This document shows, in pieces, positions 8,760-17,393 of a stretch of DNA of 64,000 nucleotides (the stretch's first letter is position 1; the number at the start of each line of letters is the position of its first letter). The stretch is from Maribacter polysiphoniae. Its GTDB lineage: Bacteria; Bacteroidota; Bacteroidia; Flavobacteriales; Flavobacteriaceae. Made by a program: the position numbers and the translations under genes. Under the pieces are notes generated by a model that made no database searches, was not told the origin of the DNA, and saw only the letters and a program-made list of their open reading frames with translations. Location of the stretch: positions 141,762-205,761 of the forward strand of contig NZ_QGGQ01000001.1 of NCBI RefSeq assembly GCF_003148665.1, in the 5' to 3' direction.

Positions 8760-10403
8760 TTATTTGTAAAGTTCCTCGTAATACTGTTTGGCCATACGGT
8801 TACTGCCGAACTCCGGCAGCACGTCATCAATACTATTGAATACTATTTCCTGCCATTTCTTAGGCTTGTCATAATACGTGGGCAGCACCTTATTCTCAAG
8901 AATGTCATACAAATTATCGCTGTCAATCTTATCTTGATCCCAAGTAGGTAAATTTTGATCTATCACAGGAAAGACAAAGGAATTTATACCATCTTTGGAG
9001 AATTCAGGCATCCAACCGTCGTTTGATGAGACATTCACCGAACCGTTCATGGCCGCCGTCATACCGCTAGTCCCTGAAGCTTCCCTTGTGATTCTTGGAG
9101 TATTCAGCCAAATATCGGATCCGCATTTCAATTTACGTGACAATTCGATTTCGTAGCCTACCAATACCGCCAAGTTCGATTTCTGTTTGGAATAATGCAC
9201 TAAATGATTGAAAATATCAATGGCATAAAAATCGTATGGATAGGGTTTTCCGGCCCAAATGATCTGTACGGGATATTTTTCATTATTGATCAGTCTTTCA
9301 AAACGTTCTAGGTCATTGAGCAACAAATCGGCCCTTTTATACCCGGCAAATCGTCTTGCCCAAACCATGGTCATTACATTGGGGTCAAAAAGCTTATTGG
9401 TTTGGTTCAAAACCGCATTAAACAAATCTTTTTTGAGTTCAACCTTTCTTTTGGTATATAATTTCGCATCCTTTTCCTGGTGCGCCTCTTCAATGACCTC
9501 ATCTTGCCAGAACTTTTGGTTCTGGGCATTGGTTATGGGGATGATCTCACTGATACCGGAATAGTCCTTCCACATATCTCGGGAGACCTTGGCATGCAAC
9601 TTGGATACCGCATTTGATTTTTTGGCCATTCTTAAGGCAGAAACCGTATAATTGATCATTCCACCGTTGACCATCTCTTGCTGTAGTTCAGGTTCAGAAA
9701 GATATCTTCCGAAGAAGCCACAACGATTCAAATGACGACCATCGCGCTCCTCATTACCTGCCTTTTCAGGGGTATGCGTAGTAAATACCATTTGGTCTTT
9801 TTTTACGCCTTTGTCGCGTAGGTAATAAAAAGCAGGCAAGGCATGCCCTTCGTTGAGATGGTACATATCGGCACCTCCCAAGGCCTCAACTATTTTAGCC
9901 CCACCAATTCCCAAAACGATACTTTGGGAAATACGCGTTAAATAATTGGAATCGTACAGGTGATTGGTAATCGTCTTGGACAAATAATCATTTCCTTCAA
10001 CATCGGTGGTTAACAAATACATGGGCACCGTACCGAATATCTCCGGTTTTAAAACCATAGCCCGGACCTTGACCGAAGGATTGTCGTGCAATTTAACTTC
10101 AACCTCAATACCGGAATCTTCTAGAAACGTATAGTTCTTTTCGATAAAATTGGTGCTCATGGTTTGATCACCATTCCTGCCTTGGTCATAATAACCATAT
10201 TTCCATAGCATTCCGATGCCGATCATATTTTGCTTAAGCTCAAAAGCCGATCGCATATGCGATCCCGCTAAAAAACCGAGCCCACCAGAATATATCTTAA
10301 GGGCCTGGTGTATCCCAAATTCCATACTGAAATAGGCAACTTTCTTATTAAATTCCTTGGCTGGGGTGTATGGCATGTGCCATTGGTTATACTCAGAGGT
10401 CAT
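8760..10403 (-). CDS. Short GT35 alpha-glucan phosphorylase-like protein lacking the PLP lysine
   Basis: A 547-residue member of the GT35 phosphorylase fold. Recognisable blocks are YFSMEFGIHQALKIYSGGLG near the N-terminus, HLNEGHALPAF, SKLHAKVSRDMW, WARRFAGYKRADLL (the Arg and Lys of the phosphate/PLP site), and LNTPRITREASGTSGMTAAM near residue 460. In ordinary phosphorylases the last block reads GTS(G/N)MK, the lysine holding pyridoxal phosphate; here the codon is ACG, threonine. It may be a PLP-independent glucan transferase or an inactive relative. ATG at 10403 is preferred to a TTG two codons upstream. No other glycogen gene is nearby. Confidence 0.8.
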   Translation of the reverse strand: MTSEYNQWHMPYTPAKEFNKKVAYFSMEFGIHQALKIYSGGLGFLAGSHMRSAFELKQNMIGIGMLWKYGYYDQGRNGDQTMSTNFIEKNYTFLEDSGIEVEVKLHDNPSVKVRAMVLKPEIFGTVPMYLLTTDVEGNDYLSKTITNHLYDSNYLTRISQSIVLGIGGAKIVEALGGADMYHLNEGHALPAFYYLRDKGVKKDQMVFTTHTPEKAGNEERDGRHLNRCGFFGRYLSEPELQQEMVNGGMINYTVSALRMAKKSNAVSKLHAKVSRDMWKDYSGISEIIPITNAQNQKFWQDEVIEEAHQEKDAKLYTKRKVELKKDLFNAVLNQTNKLFDPNVMTMVWARRFAGYKRADLLLNDLERFERLINNEKYPVQIIWAGKPYPYDFYAIDIFNHLVHYSKQKSNLAVLVGYEIELSRKLKCGSDIWLNTPRITREASGTSGMTAAMNGSVNVSSNDGWMPEFSKDGINSFVFPVIDQNLPTWDQDKIDSDNLYDILENKVLPTYYDKPKKWQEIVFNSIDDVLPEFGSNRMAKQYYEELYK

Positions 10404-10417
10404 ATTCAATTTTTAGC

Positions 10418-10425
10418 CAAAATTA
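10418..10425 (-). promoter_or_regulatory. Possible -7 element of the phosphorylase gene
   Basis: TAATTTTG read leftward fits TAnnTTTG and lies 14 nt upstream of the start codon. No TTG lies at a suitable -33 distance, so support is moderate. Confidence 0.4.
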
Positions 10426-10617
10426 ATCAATATCACTGGTCATAGGAATCCTAACCAAGGAAAATTTACAGTTCTGGAGTTGGAAACCGTTGTGTTTTCC
10501 ATTGCCCAGGCCAATAAAATACTCCGTAATATATTGTTTTTGTGGTTTTTAACGATAACACAACACTTGTATTTGGTTCTTTTGTATCCAAAATAATGAT
10601 TCCTATAATATCCTTCT

Positions 10618-10625
10618 TATTTTTG
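10618..10625 (+). promoter_or_regulatory. Possible -7 element directly before thiL
   Basis: TATTTTTG fits TAnnTTTG and ends only 4 nt before the thiL ATG. If used, transcription would start at or next to the start codon, giving a leaderless message. A -33 TTG at the right distance is not present. Confidence 0.35.
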
Positions 10626-10629
10626 CAAA

Positions 10630-11679
10630 ATGCTGGAGAACAAGAATCAAGAAAAAACAGATTTGGAATCATTGGGGGAATTCGGTTTGATAGACCACCT
10701 TACCCAACAATTCACTATTGAACAAAAATCAACCATAAAAGGCATTGGTGATGATGCCGCCGTACTGGATTTTAAGGATAATAAGACCATAATATCTACG
10801 GATCTTTTGATTGAGGGAGTTCACTTTGACCTCAGTTATATGCCCTTGAAACATTTAGGCTACAAGGCCGTCATGGTCAATCTTTCAGATATTTATGCAA
10901 TGAACGCAAAGGCGACGCAAATAACGGTATCCCTAGCGGTTTCAAACCGATTTCCGTTAGAAGCTTTGGAAGAGCTTTATGCCGGTATTGCCATGGCCGC
11001 AAAAATTTATAATGTCGATTTGGTCGGTGGAGACACCACCTCTTCGCAAACTGGACTCATCATTAGTATAACCGCAATCGGAGAGGCAAAAGATAAGGAT
11101 ATCGTATATCGCTCCGGGGCCAAGGAAAATGACCTATTAGTCGTAACCGGCGATCTAGGCGGGGCCTATATGGGCTTACAAGTGTTAGAACGGGAAAAGG
11201 CGGTTTATCAGGTAAACCCAAACAACCAGCCCGATCTAGAACCGTATTCCTATATTGTGGAACGACAATTGAAACCCGAGGCCCGTAGGGATGTTTTCGA
11301 TTTGTTCCAGAAATTGGAGGTGCACCCAACGTCTATGATCGATATCAGTGACGGACTTTCTTCCGAAATCCTACACCTGTGCAAAAACAGTAAAGTGGGT
11401 TGTAATTTGTATGAAGATAAGATTCCATTGGACCCAACGGTCATCTCAGCCTGTGAGGAATTTGGTATAGACAGCACCCTAGTGGCACTAAGCGGTGGGG
11501 AGGATTATGAACTGTTATTCACTTTAGACCAAAAAGAATTCCCGAAAATAAAGGGCAATCCTAACCTAACAGTCGTGGGGCACATGACTGCTGAGAACGA
11601 AGGTGCGCACTTAGTTTCCAGGAATAACTCTAAAATTCCATTAACCGCTCAGGGTTGGAATTCATTTGCCAAAACATAA
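10630..11679 (+). CDS. thiL: Thiamine-monophosphate kinase
   Basis: ThiL phosphorylates thiamine monophosphate with ATP to make the cofactor thiamine diphosphate. The 349-residue length is normal. The N-terminus LGEFGLIDHL and the motif GIGDDAAVLD (about residues 37-46) are family hallmarks. DLLIEGVHF, VNLSDIYAM and VGGDTTSS mark the Mg-ATP site, and LSGGEDYELLF lies near residue 290. The gene is divergent from the phosphorylase gene and stands alone on its strand. Confidence 0.95.
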   Translation: MLENKNQEKTDLESLGEFGLIDHLTQQFTIEQKSTIKGIGDDAAVLDFKDNKTIISTDLLIEGVHFDLSYMPLKHLGYKAVMVNLSDIYAMNAKATQITVSLAVSNRFPLEALEELYAGIAMAAKIYNVDLVGGDTTSSQTGLIISITAIGEAKDKDIVYRSGAKENDLLVVTGDLGGAYMGLQVLEREKAVYQVNPNNQPDLEPYSYIVERQLKPEARRDVFDLFQKLEVHPTSMIDISDGLSSEILHLCKNSKVGCNLYEDKIPLDPTVISACEEFGIDSTLVALSGGEDYELLFTLDQKEFPKIKGNPNLTVVGHMTAENEGAHLVSRNNSKIPLTAQGWNSFAKT

Positions 11680-11898
11680 TTAGGCTGCGTGATCCGCAGT
11701 ACAATGTCTTCTTTGGTATATAGATTTTAAAGTATCGTTGATTTCTTGACGCTCAGGGGTCAAGACAGAAAGATCTCCGGTTTCACTTGTGGTCACTTCT
11801 TTACCACAATGAATGCATTCATACTCCTTGATGTGTTGGGTGACTTTTTTGGTGACAGCGTAATGGTGTCCGAAAATCTGGCAAATTACTTTCTTCAT
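11680..11898 (-). CDS. Small zinc-ribbon-like protein
   Basis: A 72-residue protein starting MKKVICQIFGHHYAVTKK, with a second metal-site half YECIHCGKEVTT. One Cys and adjacent His residues near the N-terminus plus a CxxC give a plausible four-ligand zinc site. It resembles small DUF1660-type proteins of Bacteroidota, with no known function. Its stop codon directly abuts the thiL stop codon on the other strand. The acidic and polar C-terminal half shows no motif. Confidence 0.65.
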   Translation of the reverse strand: MKKVICQIFGHHYAVTKKVTQHIKEYECIHCGKEVTTSETGDLSVLTPERQEINDTLKSIYQRRHCTADHAA

Positions 11899-12112
11899 GA
11901 TGTAGGTTTTTTAGGCGTGCATTCTTCCGATTTGAGGAAAAGGATGAATGCTGAATACTTTGATTAGGTCTTTTGTAAAAAGCGGTTCATGAATCACTTT
12001 ATGCTACAACGTCCTTTTCCTGTTATTTATTGGGATTAACCAAATTATTTATCTATAAATTCGATGAAATACACCTAAATCGTCAAAATGTTCATTTTTA
12101 ACGATGAAACAC

Positions 12113-12145
12113 TTGGTTCTCCTCTTCGATTTAATAGTATCTTTG
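12113..12145 (+). promoter_or_regulatory. Promoter of brnQ
   Basis: TTG at 12113-12115 and TATCTTTG at 12138-12145 match the two Bacteroidota promoter elements with 22 nt between them. The start site would be near 12150, about 14 nt before the chosen brnQ ATG. Confidence 0.65.
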
Positions 12146-12163
12146 CGCCCGAAATTCCAACCC

Positions 12164-13429
12164 ATGAACAAAACCAAGGAAACCCTAGTCACGGCATTCG
12201 CCCTTTTCTCACTTTTCTTCGGAGCAGGAAATTTAATATTACCTCCATTACTCGGGTTTAAGTCGGGTGATTTTTGGTGGCTCGTTACCCTTGGGTTTTG
12301 CATTTCCGCCATATGCATTCCTATCATGGGTATTTTTGCCCATGCCCGCCTGCAAGGTACCCTCTACGATTTCGGCAAGAAGGTGTCCCCTAAGTTTGCT
12401 TTGGTATTCGCCCTACTCATATATGCCATCGCTGCAGGACTCCCCTCCCCACGTACAGCCTCCGTGACCCATGAAATTGCCATTCAGCCTTATTTTGACA
12501 CCCCCTATATCCTAACGAGTATCATTTATTTTGCCTTGGTCTTTGTCTTTGTAATGAACCGGTCAAAGATCCTGGACATTCTGGGTAAATTTTTGACACC
12601 TGCCATTATTTTTATTCTATTGTTGATTATTGGCATTACCACATTTTCATACCCGATGGATTTTGGCGATACCGTTTTCCCGAATCCTTTTACGGCTGGA
12701 GTTTTGGAAGGGTACCAAACCTTTGACGCCATAGGCGCGGTGGTAGTGGGCGGTGTTATCATTGTTTCCATCAACCTAAAAAACAAGGGGGATTCCTTTA
12801 AAGAGAAAAGATCCCTTGTACGAAGGGCCGGCTGGATCGCAGGATTCGCATTGCTATTGATCTATGCCGGACTCATTTTTACCGGTGCACTAATGCACCA
12901 AGAATTTGATGCTGATGTTTCGCGCACCGCCATTTTAAACGGAATCAGTTTAAAAACCTTGGGCAACAAAGCCAACCTATTTTTGGGCATCTTGGTAAGT
13001 TTGGCCTGTTTTACCACAGCGGTAGGTATTGTTACCGGAACGGCCGATTTTATAAAATCCAGGTTCGGTGACTCCCAAATGGCCTATACGATAACGGCCA
13101 TAATCGGATGTGTTCTCGGCGTGGGGATGGGACAGTTCAATGTCGATTATATCATTGACGTGGCCTTACCCACACTTATGTTCATTTACCCCATAACCAT
13201 CATTTTAATCGTATTGAATGTACTGCCCGAAAAATATACCTCCCCAATGGTCTTTAAAACGGTCGTTATCACTACTTTCCTATTCAGCATCCCTGATTTT
13301 ATGGGTAGTATTGGCCTAGGTGATACAATTTCCGCCGTTAAGGATCTTATTCCTTTAAGTGACTACAGTATGGGATGGGTAATCCCCGCTTTTGCTGTTT
13401 TTATTGGGGTGAATGGGATAAAGAAATAA
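12164..13429 (+). CDS. brnQ: Branched-chain amino acid carrier BrnQ (LIVCS family)
   Basis: A 421-residue inner-membrane transporter with about 12 membrane segments that couples Leu, Ile and Val uptake to an ion gradient. ALFSLFFGAGNLILPPLLG near the N-terminus is the LIVCS signature. The ATG at 12164 is chosen over an upstream in-frame start, because the promoter -7 element lies just before it and the family N-terminus begins here. The upstream extension would begin before the promoter. The gene is monocistronic. Confidence 0.93.
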   Translation: MNKTKETLVTAFALFSLFFGAGNLILPPLLGFKSGDFWWLVTLGFCISAICIPIMGIFAHARLQGTLYDFGKKVSPKFALVFALLIYAIAAGLPSPRTASVTHEIAIQPYFDTPYILTSIIYFALVFVFVMNRSKILDILGKFLTPAIIFILLLIIGITTFSYPMDFGDTVFPNPFTAGVLEGYQTFDAIGAVVVGGVIIVSINLKNKGDSFKEKRSLVRRAGWIAGFALLLIYAGLIFTGALMHQEFDADVSRTAILNGISLKTLGNKANLFLGILVSLACFTTAVGIVTGTADFIKSRFGDSQMAYTITAIIGCVLGVGMGQFNVDYIIDVALPTLMFIYPITIILIVLNVLPEKYTSPMVFKTVVITTFLFSIPDFMGSIGLGDTISAVKDLIPLSDYSMGWVIPAFAVFIGVNGIKK

Positions 13430-13561
13430 GGATGTACCCTATGTTCGATTTATCCCATATTTCAACCAAAAATTCGTAAGGACCCATACGACACGGTAAA
13501 CAAAGTAACCCGAGGCTTATTCAAAAAATGGGATAATCTTATTTTGGAAAACGACTTGCCC

Positions 13562-13569
13562 TATATTTG
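13562..13569 (+). promoter_or_regulatory. Possible -7 element of the CopD-like gene
   Basis: TATATTTG fits TAnnTTTG and lies 25 nt before the chosen ATG. The nearest upstream TTTG, at 13543-13546, is only 15 nt away, shorter than usual, so the assignment is moderate. Confidence 0.45.
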
Positions 13570-13594
13570 TAAATCCAAAAAAAGGACTAAAAAA

Positions 13595-14074
13595 ATGGAA
13601 CATTTTACACTTGCCAGGGTTATCCATATCATTGCTGTGGTTTTATGGATAGGCGGGGTTAGCATGGTCACGACCGTAATCATTCCTGCCGTTAAGAAAA
13701 TGAAATCCAAAGAAGACCGCATTAAAACCTTTGAACAGATTGAAGGTAGGTTTGCCCTTCAAGCCAAAATTACCACCTTGATAACAGGTATTACCGGGTT
13801 TTATATGCTCTATGTACTCGATGGATGGGAAAGATATCTTGATTATAAATTCTGGTGGGTACACGCCATGACCTTAGTTTGGATATTATTTACCTTGGTC
13901 TTATATGTTTTGGAGCCTTTGTTACTTCATAGACTCTTTAAAAAATATGCCGATAAAAACCCAGAGAAGACTTTTGCCATTATGCACAAGGCCCATTGGA
14001 TATTGTTGATGCTAAGTTTAATAACAACAGCGGGTGCAGTTGCCGGCAGCCATGGTTGGTTTTGGGTAAATTGA
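13595..14074 (+). CDS. Four-helix membrane protein, CopD/DUF2269-like
   Basis: A 159-residue inner-membrane protein with four predicted membrane helices: about residues 6-30, 56-78, 88-112 and 133-153. Conserved-looking histidines occur in RVIHIIAVVLWIGGV, KFWWVHAMTLVW and MHKAHWILLM, a pattern seen in CopD-like and related heme or metal membrane proteins. The ATG at 13595 is chosen because the upstream in-frame start would precede the probable promoter element. No partner copC or copper gene is adjacent, so a copper role is not supported. Function unknown. Confidence 0.7.
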   Translation: MEHFTLARVIHIIAVVLWIGGVSMVTTVIIPAVKKMKSKEDRIKTFEQIEGRFALQAKITTLITGITGFYMLYVLDGWERYLDYKFWWVHAMTLVWILFTLVLYVLEPLLLHRLFKKYADKNPEKTFAIMHKAHWILLMLSLITTAGAVAGSHGWFWVN

Positions 14075-14088
14075 GGTTTTATATTCAA

Positions 14089-14117
14089 TTCAACGCAGGC
14101 CTAAGGCCTGCGTTGAA
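14089..14117. terminator. Bidirectional terminator hairpin between convergent genes
   Basis: A perfect inverted repeat with 14-nt arms (TTCAACGCAGGCCT and its complement) around a single A lies between the CopD-like gene and the convergent decarboxylase-like gene. T tracts are short, so it may be a transcript-end stabiliser rather than a classical terminator. Confidence 0.6.
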
Positions 14118-14123
14118 CTTCAT

Positions 14124-14684
14124 TTAGGCATTCACTGATTTTTTCCAAGCAAATTTTTCAAAAGGCTTATCTACAGGAGTGTTTGCAATGTGATTGGTGT
14201 AATTACTGATTATTTTTTGAGACAACCCCAAGATGATTTCCAACACTTGTCTCTCTCCATAACCAGCGGCATAAAACGCTTGTAATTCTTCCGGCGTAAC
14301 ATGTCCGCGATTACGAACGATTATTAGGGTCATTGTACGTAAGGCCTCTAATTTTGGATTCTCAAGAGGGGTCTCATTACGTAAAGACTCCGTAATGGCA
14401 TCATCTACCTTCATCATTTTCGCAATTGCAGTATGGGCAGGCACACAATAATGACAAGCGTGTTCTACGTTTATGGTTTGCCAAACTACAGTCAACTCAT
14501 CCTTATCAAATGAAGAATCCGTGAACAATTTGTGTAGGGTTTGATAGGCTTCCAAAATGCCTGGCGCCCCTGCCAATACGCCGTGTAAACCAGGAATCAT
14601 TCCGTTCGCTTTTAAGGATTGCTCCAATAATTCCTTGCTTCCTTCTGGAGCAGTTTCAATGTTGTTGACTTTCAATGTTGTCAT
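14124..14684 (-). CDS. Carboxymuconolactone decarboxylase/AhpD-like protein
   Basis: A 186-residue all-helical protein of the AhpD-like superfamily. The redox signature is VEHACHYCVPAH (about residues 93-104): a CxxC pair with a preceding Glu and a following His, as in AhpD-type peroxidase partners. Members act as disulfide reductants or decarboxylases; the CxxC favours a redox role. The ATG at 14684 is preferred over the codon 15 nt upstream. A palindrome 33 nt upstream matches one in the promoter of the neighbouring TetR gene, suggesting that regulator controls this gene. Confidence 0.85.
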   Translation of the reverse strand: MTTLKVNNIETAPEGSKELLEQSLKANGMIPGLHGVLAGAPGILEAYQTLHKLFTDSSFDKDELTVVWQTINVEHACHYCVPAHTAIAKMMKVDDAITESLRNETPLENPKLEALRTMTLIIVRNRGHVTPEELQAFYAAGYGERQVLEIILGLSQKIISNYTNHIANTPVDKPFEKFAWKKSVNA

Positions 14685-14716
14685 AATTTTAAATTTCAAT
14701 TGTTATCAAATAGTTT

Positions 14717-14732
14717 CTAAGCTATCGCTTAG
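14717..14732. promoter_or_regulatory. Putative TetR operator upstream of the AhpD-like gene
   Basis: CTAAGCTATCGCTTAG is a perfect palindrome with 6-nt arms and a 4-nt centre. It lies 33 nt upstream of the AhpD-like start codon and matches 14 of 16 bases at the site in the TetR promoter (15339-15354). Confidence 0.65.
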
Positions 14733-14751
14733 TTTTGTTGTAAAAAAAATG

Positions 14752-15315
14752 CTATATGTTCCTAAACGTCATTTCTATATAATCCTCGAGCTCTTCTTTG
14801 CTGTTTACCCTTGAAGCCGCCGCAAGGCCGTGTTTGGCCAATAATAAATAATTGGCCTGTTTGCGTATGGTTGCTTCATCTTTGGAGGAATCCATACTTA
14901 ATTTTTCAATAAAAATCGCTTTTACTCCCTCCATGAAATCCACAATTTCCTTACTGATCACATCATCCTCTTTCTCGGCAAACTCATTATATGTGTTTGT
15001 CACAAGGCAGCCTTTCTGATTTCCCAATTCTTCTGGAACCCTAATGGAGTCATAAAAGAATTCCTTGATGTCTTCGACACCACGGGTAGAGGTTTTCAGT
15101 TTATTGAAAATCGCACTTACCTTTTGTTTATAACACTTCAAGCTTTCCTGAAAAACGCCATGTTTACTCCCAAAACTGGAATAGATAGAGAATTGATTGA
15201 TTCCCATTTCCTTCTCCAACATTCTGACGGAAGTAGCTTCATAACCGTTATGCCAAAACAAATGCATTGCTTTTTCAATAACCTCCTCCTCTATGTATTC
15301 TTTCTTTCTTGCCAT
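14752..15315 (-). CDS. TetR/AcrR family transcriptional regulator
   Basis: A 187-residue regulator. Residues about 5-50 form the TetR DNA-binding domain: VIEKAMHLFWHNGYEATSVR, then MGINQFSIYSSFGSKHGVFQ as the recognition helix region. The C-terminal two thirds is a helical ligand and dimer domain containing GCLVTNTYNEFAEK, as in YxaF/QacR-like regulators. The ATG at 15315 is chosen by the family N-terminus. A palindrome overlaps its own promoter, so it probably represses itself and the downstream AhpD-like gene. The ligand is unknown. Confidence 0.9.
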   Translation of the reverse strand: MARKKEYIEEEVIEKAMHLFWHNGYEATSVRMLEKEMGINQFSIYSSFGSKHGVFQESLKCYKQKVSAIFNKLKTSTRGVEDIKEFFYDSIRVPEELGNQKGCLVTNTYNEFAEKEDDVISKEIVDFMEGVKAIFIEKLSMDSSKDEATIRKQANYLLLAKHGLAAASRVNSKEELEDYIEMTFRNI

Positions 15316-15333
15316 TACATTTGTAATACGATA

Positions 15334-15367
15334 CAAAACTAAGCAATCGTTTAGTTATAAAAAACAA
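15334..15367 (-). promoter_or_regulatory. Promoter of the TetR gene
   Basis: Read leftward, TAGTTTTG (15334-15341) is the -7 element and TTG (15365-15367) the -33 element, 23 nt apart. The operator palindrome at 15339-15354 covers the upstream edge of the -7 element and the spacer, as expected for repression. Confidence 0.6.
15339..15354. promoter_or_regulatory. Putative TetR operator in its own promoter
   Basis: CTAAGCAATCGTTTAG, extendable to AACTAAGC and GTTTAGTT arms with one mismatch. It overlaps the core promoter and resembles the site at 14717-14732. Confidence 0.65.
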
Positions 15368-15725
15368 TTTAACGTTTATTATAGGTTTTAATACATCTAC
15401 CACATCATTAACACCTCATTGTAAGCTTATTATATTTATCGGAAGCCATAAACAATTCGGTCTATTTATTGATCATTATGAAAGATATAATCTCCCACCG
15501 ATAAAAAATGGATGTTTTATAAAATCGGAATGGGATGGAAACCGTCCGATTATAATAATACAACCTGCCAAATCGCATTATTGAACAATATTACCCTTTT
15601 ACGCTAAATCCTATTTAAATAATGTAAATTTTGGTCAAATTACAGCACAAAAATGTACTTAACCCTTCCATAGGCCGAAATTAGGTTTTATGTTCCCCTC
15701 TTGGGGACGGATGCATTAGACGCGT
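15355..15725. other. Intergenic region, nothing recognised
   Basis: Apart from the -33 element of the TetR promoter at 15365-15367, this AT-rich stretch shows no open frame with family resemblance, no RNA gene and no clear terminator for the leftward SulP gene. Confidence 0.5.
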
Positions 15726-17393
15726 TTACGAATTTTGTTCATAATTCGATGGTGGGCGTTCCAAGATCTCACGGGCTTTTTTTGTTGCCCCACTGAAACT
15801 ATCGAAAATCAGGTCTTCCTGTATCAAATCGGTCAACTGGTATTTCTTGAATTTCGCTTTAACCTCAGGATTGAGTCCGGATAAAAGAATAGTAATGTCC
15901 TTGTTTCTCAGAATCTTTATGGTATCCTTTAAGTTATGCAATCCCGTCTGGTCAATAAATGAAACATGGCGCATTCTAATAATAAGGACCTTACACGTTA
16001 ACCCAATCTCTTCAATCGCCTCCGAATATCTTCTTGCCGATGCAAAAAACAAAGGCCCGCTAATCTCATAGATATTCAAAGCAATAGGAAGGTCCGAATA
16101 GTTCTCGATCAAATCGCTATCTACAAAATCATCAATCCGTTTTTCACTGATATCCGCCATTCTCTTCATGAATAAAATGGCCGAGAGGACAACCCCTACC
16201 TCAATGGCCAATGTCAAATCGAAGAATACGGTAATGAAGAAGGTGGTTAATAAAATGAGTGTATCAAAATAGGAACCTTTCAGAATAGAGGCGAAAGATC
16301 TCCATTCACTCATATTATAAGCCACAACCATCAAAATACCCGCCAAGCAAGACATCGGGATCATTTTCGCCCATTGTCCTAGAAATAGCATGATCAACAA
16401 CAAAGTGATTGCGTGTACCATTCCTGAAATCGGCGTTCTACCTCCATTCTTCACGTTCGTCGCAGTACGTGCGATGGCCCCGGTTGCAGGAATACCCCCA
16501 AAAAACGGAGTAATAATATTGGCTATACCCTGTGCAATCAATTCCGTGTTAGACCTATGTTTGCCCCCGATCATACCATCGGAAACGACGGCTGAAAGCA
16601 AGGACTCTATACCTCCCAATAAGGCAATGGTAATGGCAGGTGCGATGTAATTCTGCAATTCATTCCATTGGAAACTGGGAATGGTAATATGAAAATTATT
16701 GGGAATGGCCCCAAAAAAAGTTTCAATGGTAGACACATCGAGTTTCAATATATGTACCAAAGGTGTTATGAGGATAATCGCCAAAAAGGAACCTGGAAGC
16801 TTTGTTGTTATCTTTTTTGAGAAAATGGTAATTAAAATGGTAATTGCGGTCAATGAGAATGCCACCCAATTTATTTGATCAAGGTTGGAGAAGTAGACCA
16901 GCCATTTCTCATGAAATTCAGAAGGTACTTTGTCTATAGGCAACCCCAACGCATCCTTGATCTGGGTCGAAAAAATGACCAAGGCGATACCACTTGTGAA
17001 ACCAACGACCAATGGATGGGGAAAATACTTCAATAAAGCCCCAAGTTTCAATAAACCGAAAAGAATCAATATTACGCCCGCAAGGATAGTTGAAATGACC
17101 AAACCATCGATGCCGTATTGTTCAACAATACCATAGACAATTACAATAAACGCCCCCGTGGGCCCACCAATCTGAACCCGACTGCCCCCCAGTAACGAAA
17201 TTAAAAATCCAGCGACTATTGCCGTGATCAATCCCTTTTCGGGCGATACCCCAGAGGCGACGGCAAAAGCAATAGCCAATGGTAAAGCCACAATACCCAC
17301 GACAATTCCTGATAAAATATCATCTGATATTTGCTTTCTGTCTAGTCCAGATTTTAAAACCGAAAAGAATTTTGGTTTAAAAACATTCTTCAT
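15726..17393 (-). CDS. SulP family anion transporter with STAS domain
   Basis: A 555-residue inner-membrane transporter. The membrane part (about residues 20-410) starts ISDDILSGIVVGIVALPLAIAF and contains the SulP signature GGIPATGAIARTATNVKNGG near residue 300. A cytoplasmic STAS domain (about 440-545) contains VSFIDQTGLHNL. Substrates of the family include sulfate, bicarbonate and other anions; the sequence does not tell which. The ATG at 17393 is chosen because the 43 upstream in-frame residues are hydrophilic and unlike SulP. No sulfate-assimilation or carbonic anhydrase gene is adjacent. Confidence 0.92.
   Translation of the reverse strand: MKNVFKPKFFSVLKSGLDRKQISDDILSGIVVGIVALPLAIAFAVASGVSPEKGLITAIVAGFLISLLGGSRVQIGGPTGAFIVIVYGIVEQYGIDGLVISTILAGVILILFGLLKLGALLKYFPHPLVVGFTSGIALVIFSTQIKDALGLPIDKVPSEFHEKWLVYFSNLDQINWVAFSLTAITILITIFSKKITTKLPGSFLAIILITPLVHILKLDVSTIETFFGAIPNNFHITIPSFQWNELQNYIAPAITIALLGGIESLLSAVVSDGMIGGKHRSNTELIAQGIANIITPFFGGIPATGAIARTATNVKNGGRTPISGMVHAITLLLIMLFLGQWAKMIPMSCLAGILMVVAYNMSEWRSFASILKGSYFDTLILLTTFFITVFFDLTLAIEVGVVLSAILFMKRMADISEKRIDDFVDSDLIENYSDLPIALNIYEISGPLFFASARRYSEAIEEIGLTCKVLIIRMRHVSFIDQTGLHNLKDTIKILRNKDITILLSGLNPEVKAKFKKYQLTDLIQEDLIFDSFSGATKKAREILERPPSNYEQNS

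Noticed and set aside
13544-13594. Longer N-terminus for the CopD-like protein
   Set aside because: The added residues are hydrophilic and the upstream start precedes the likely promoter element.
15726-17393. Sulfate permease function for the SulP protein
   Set aside because: The SulP family covers sulfate, bicarbonate and other anions, and no neighbouring gene decides between them.
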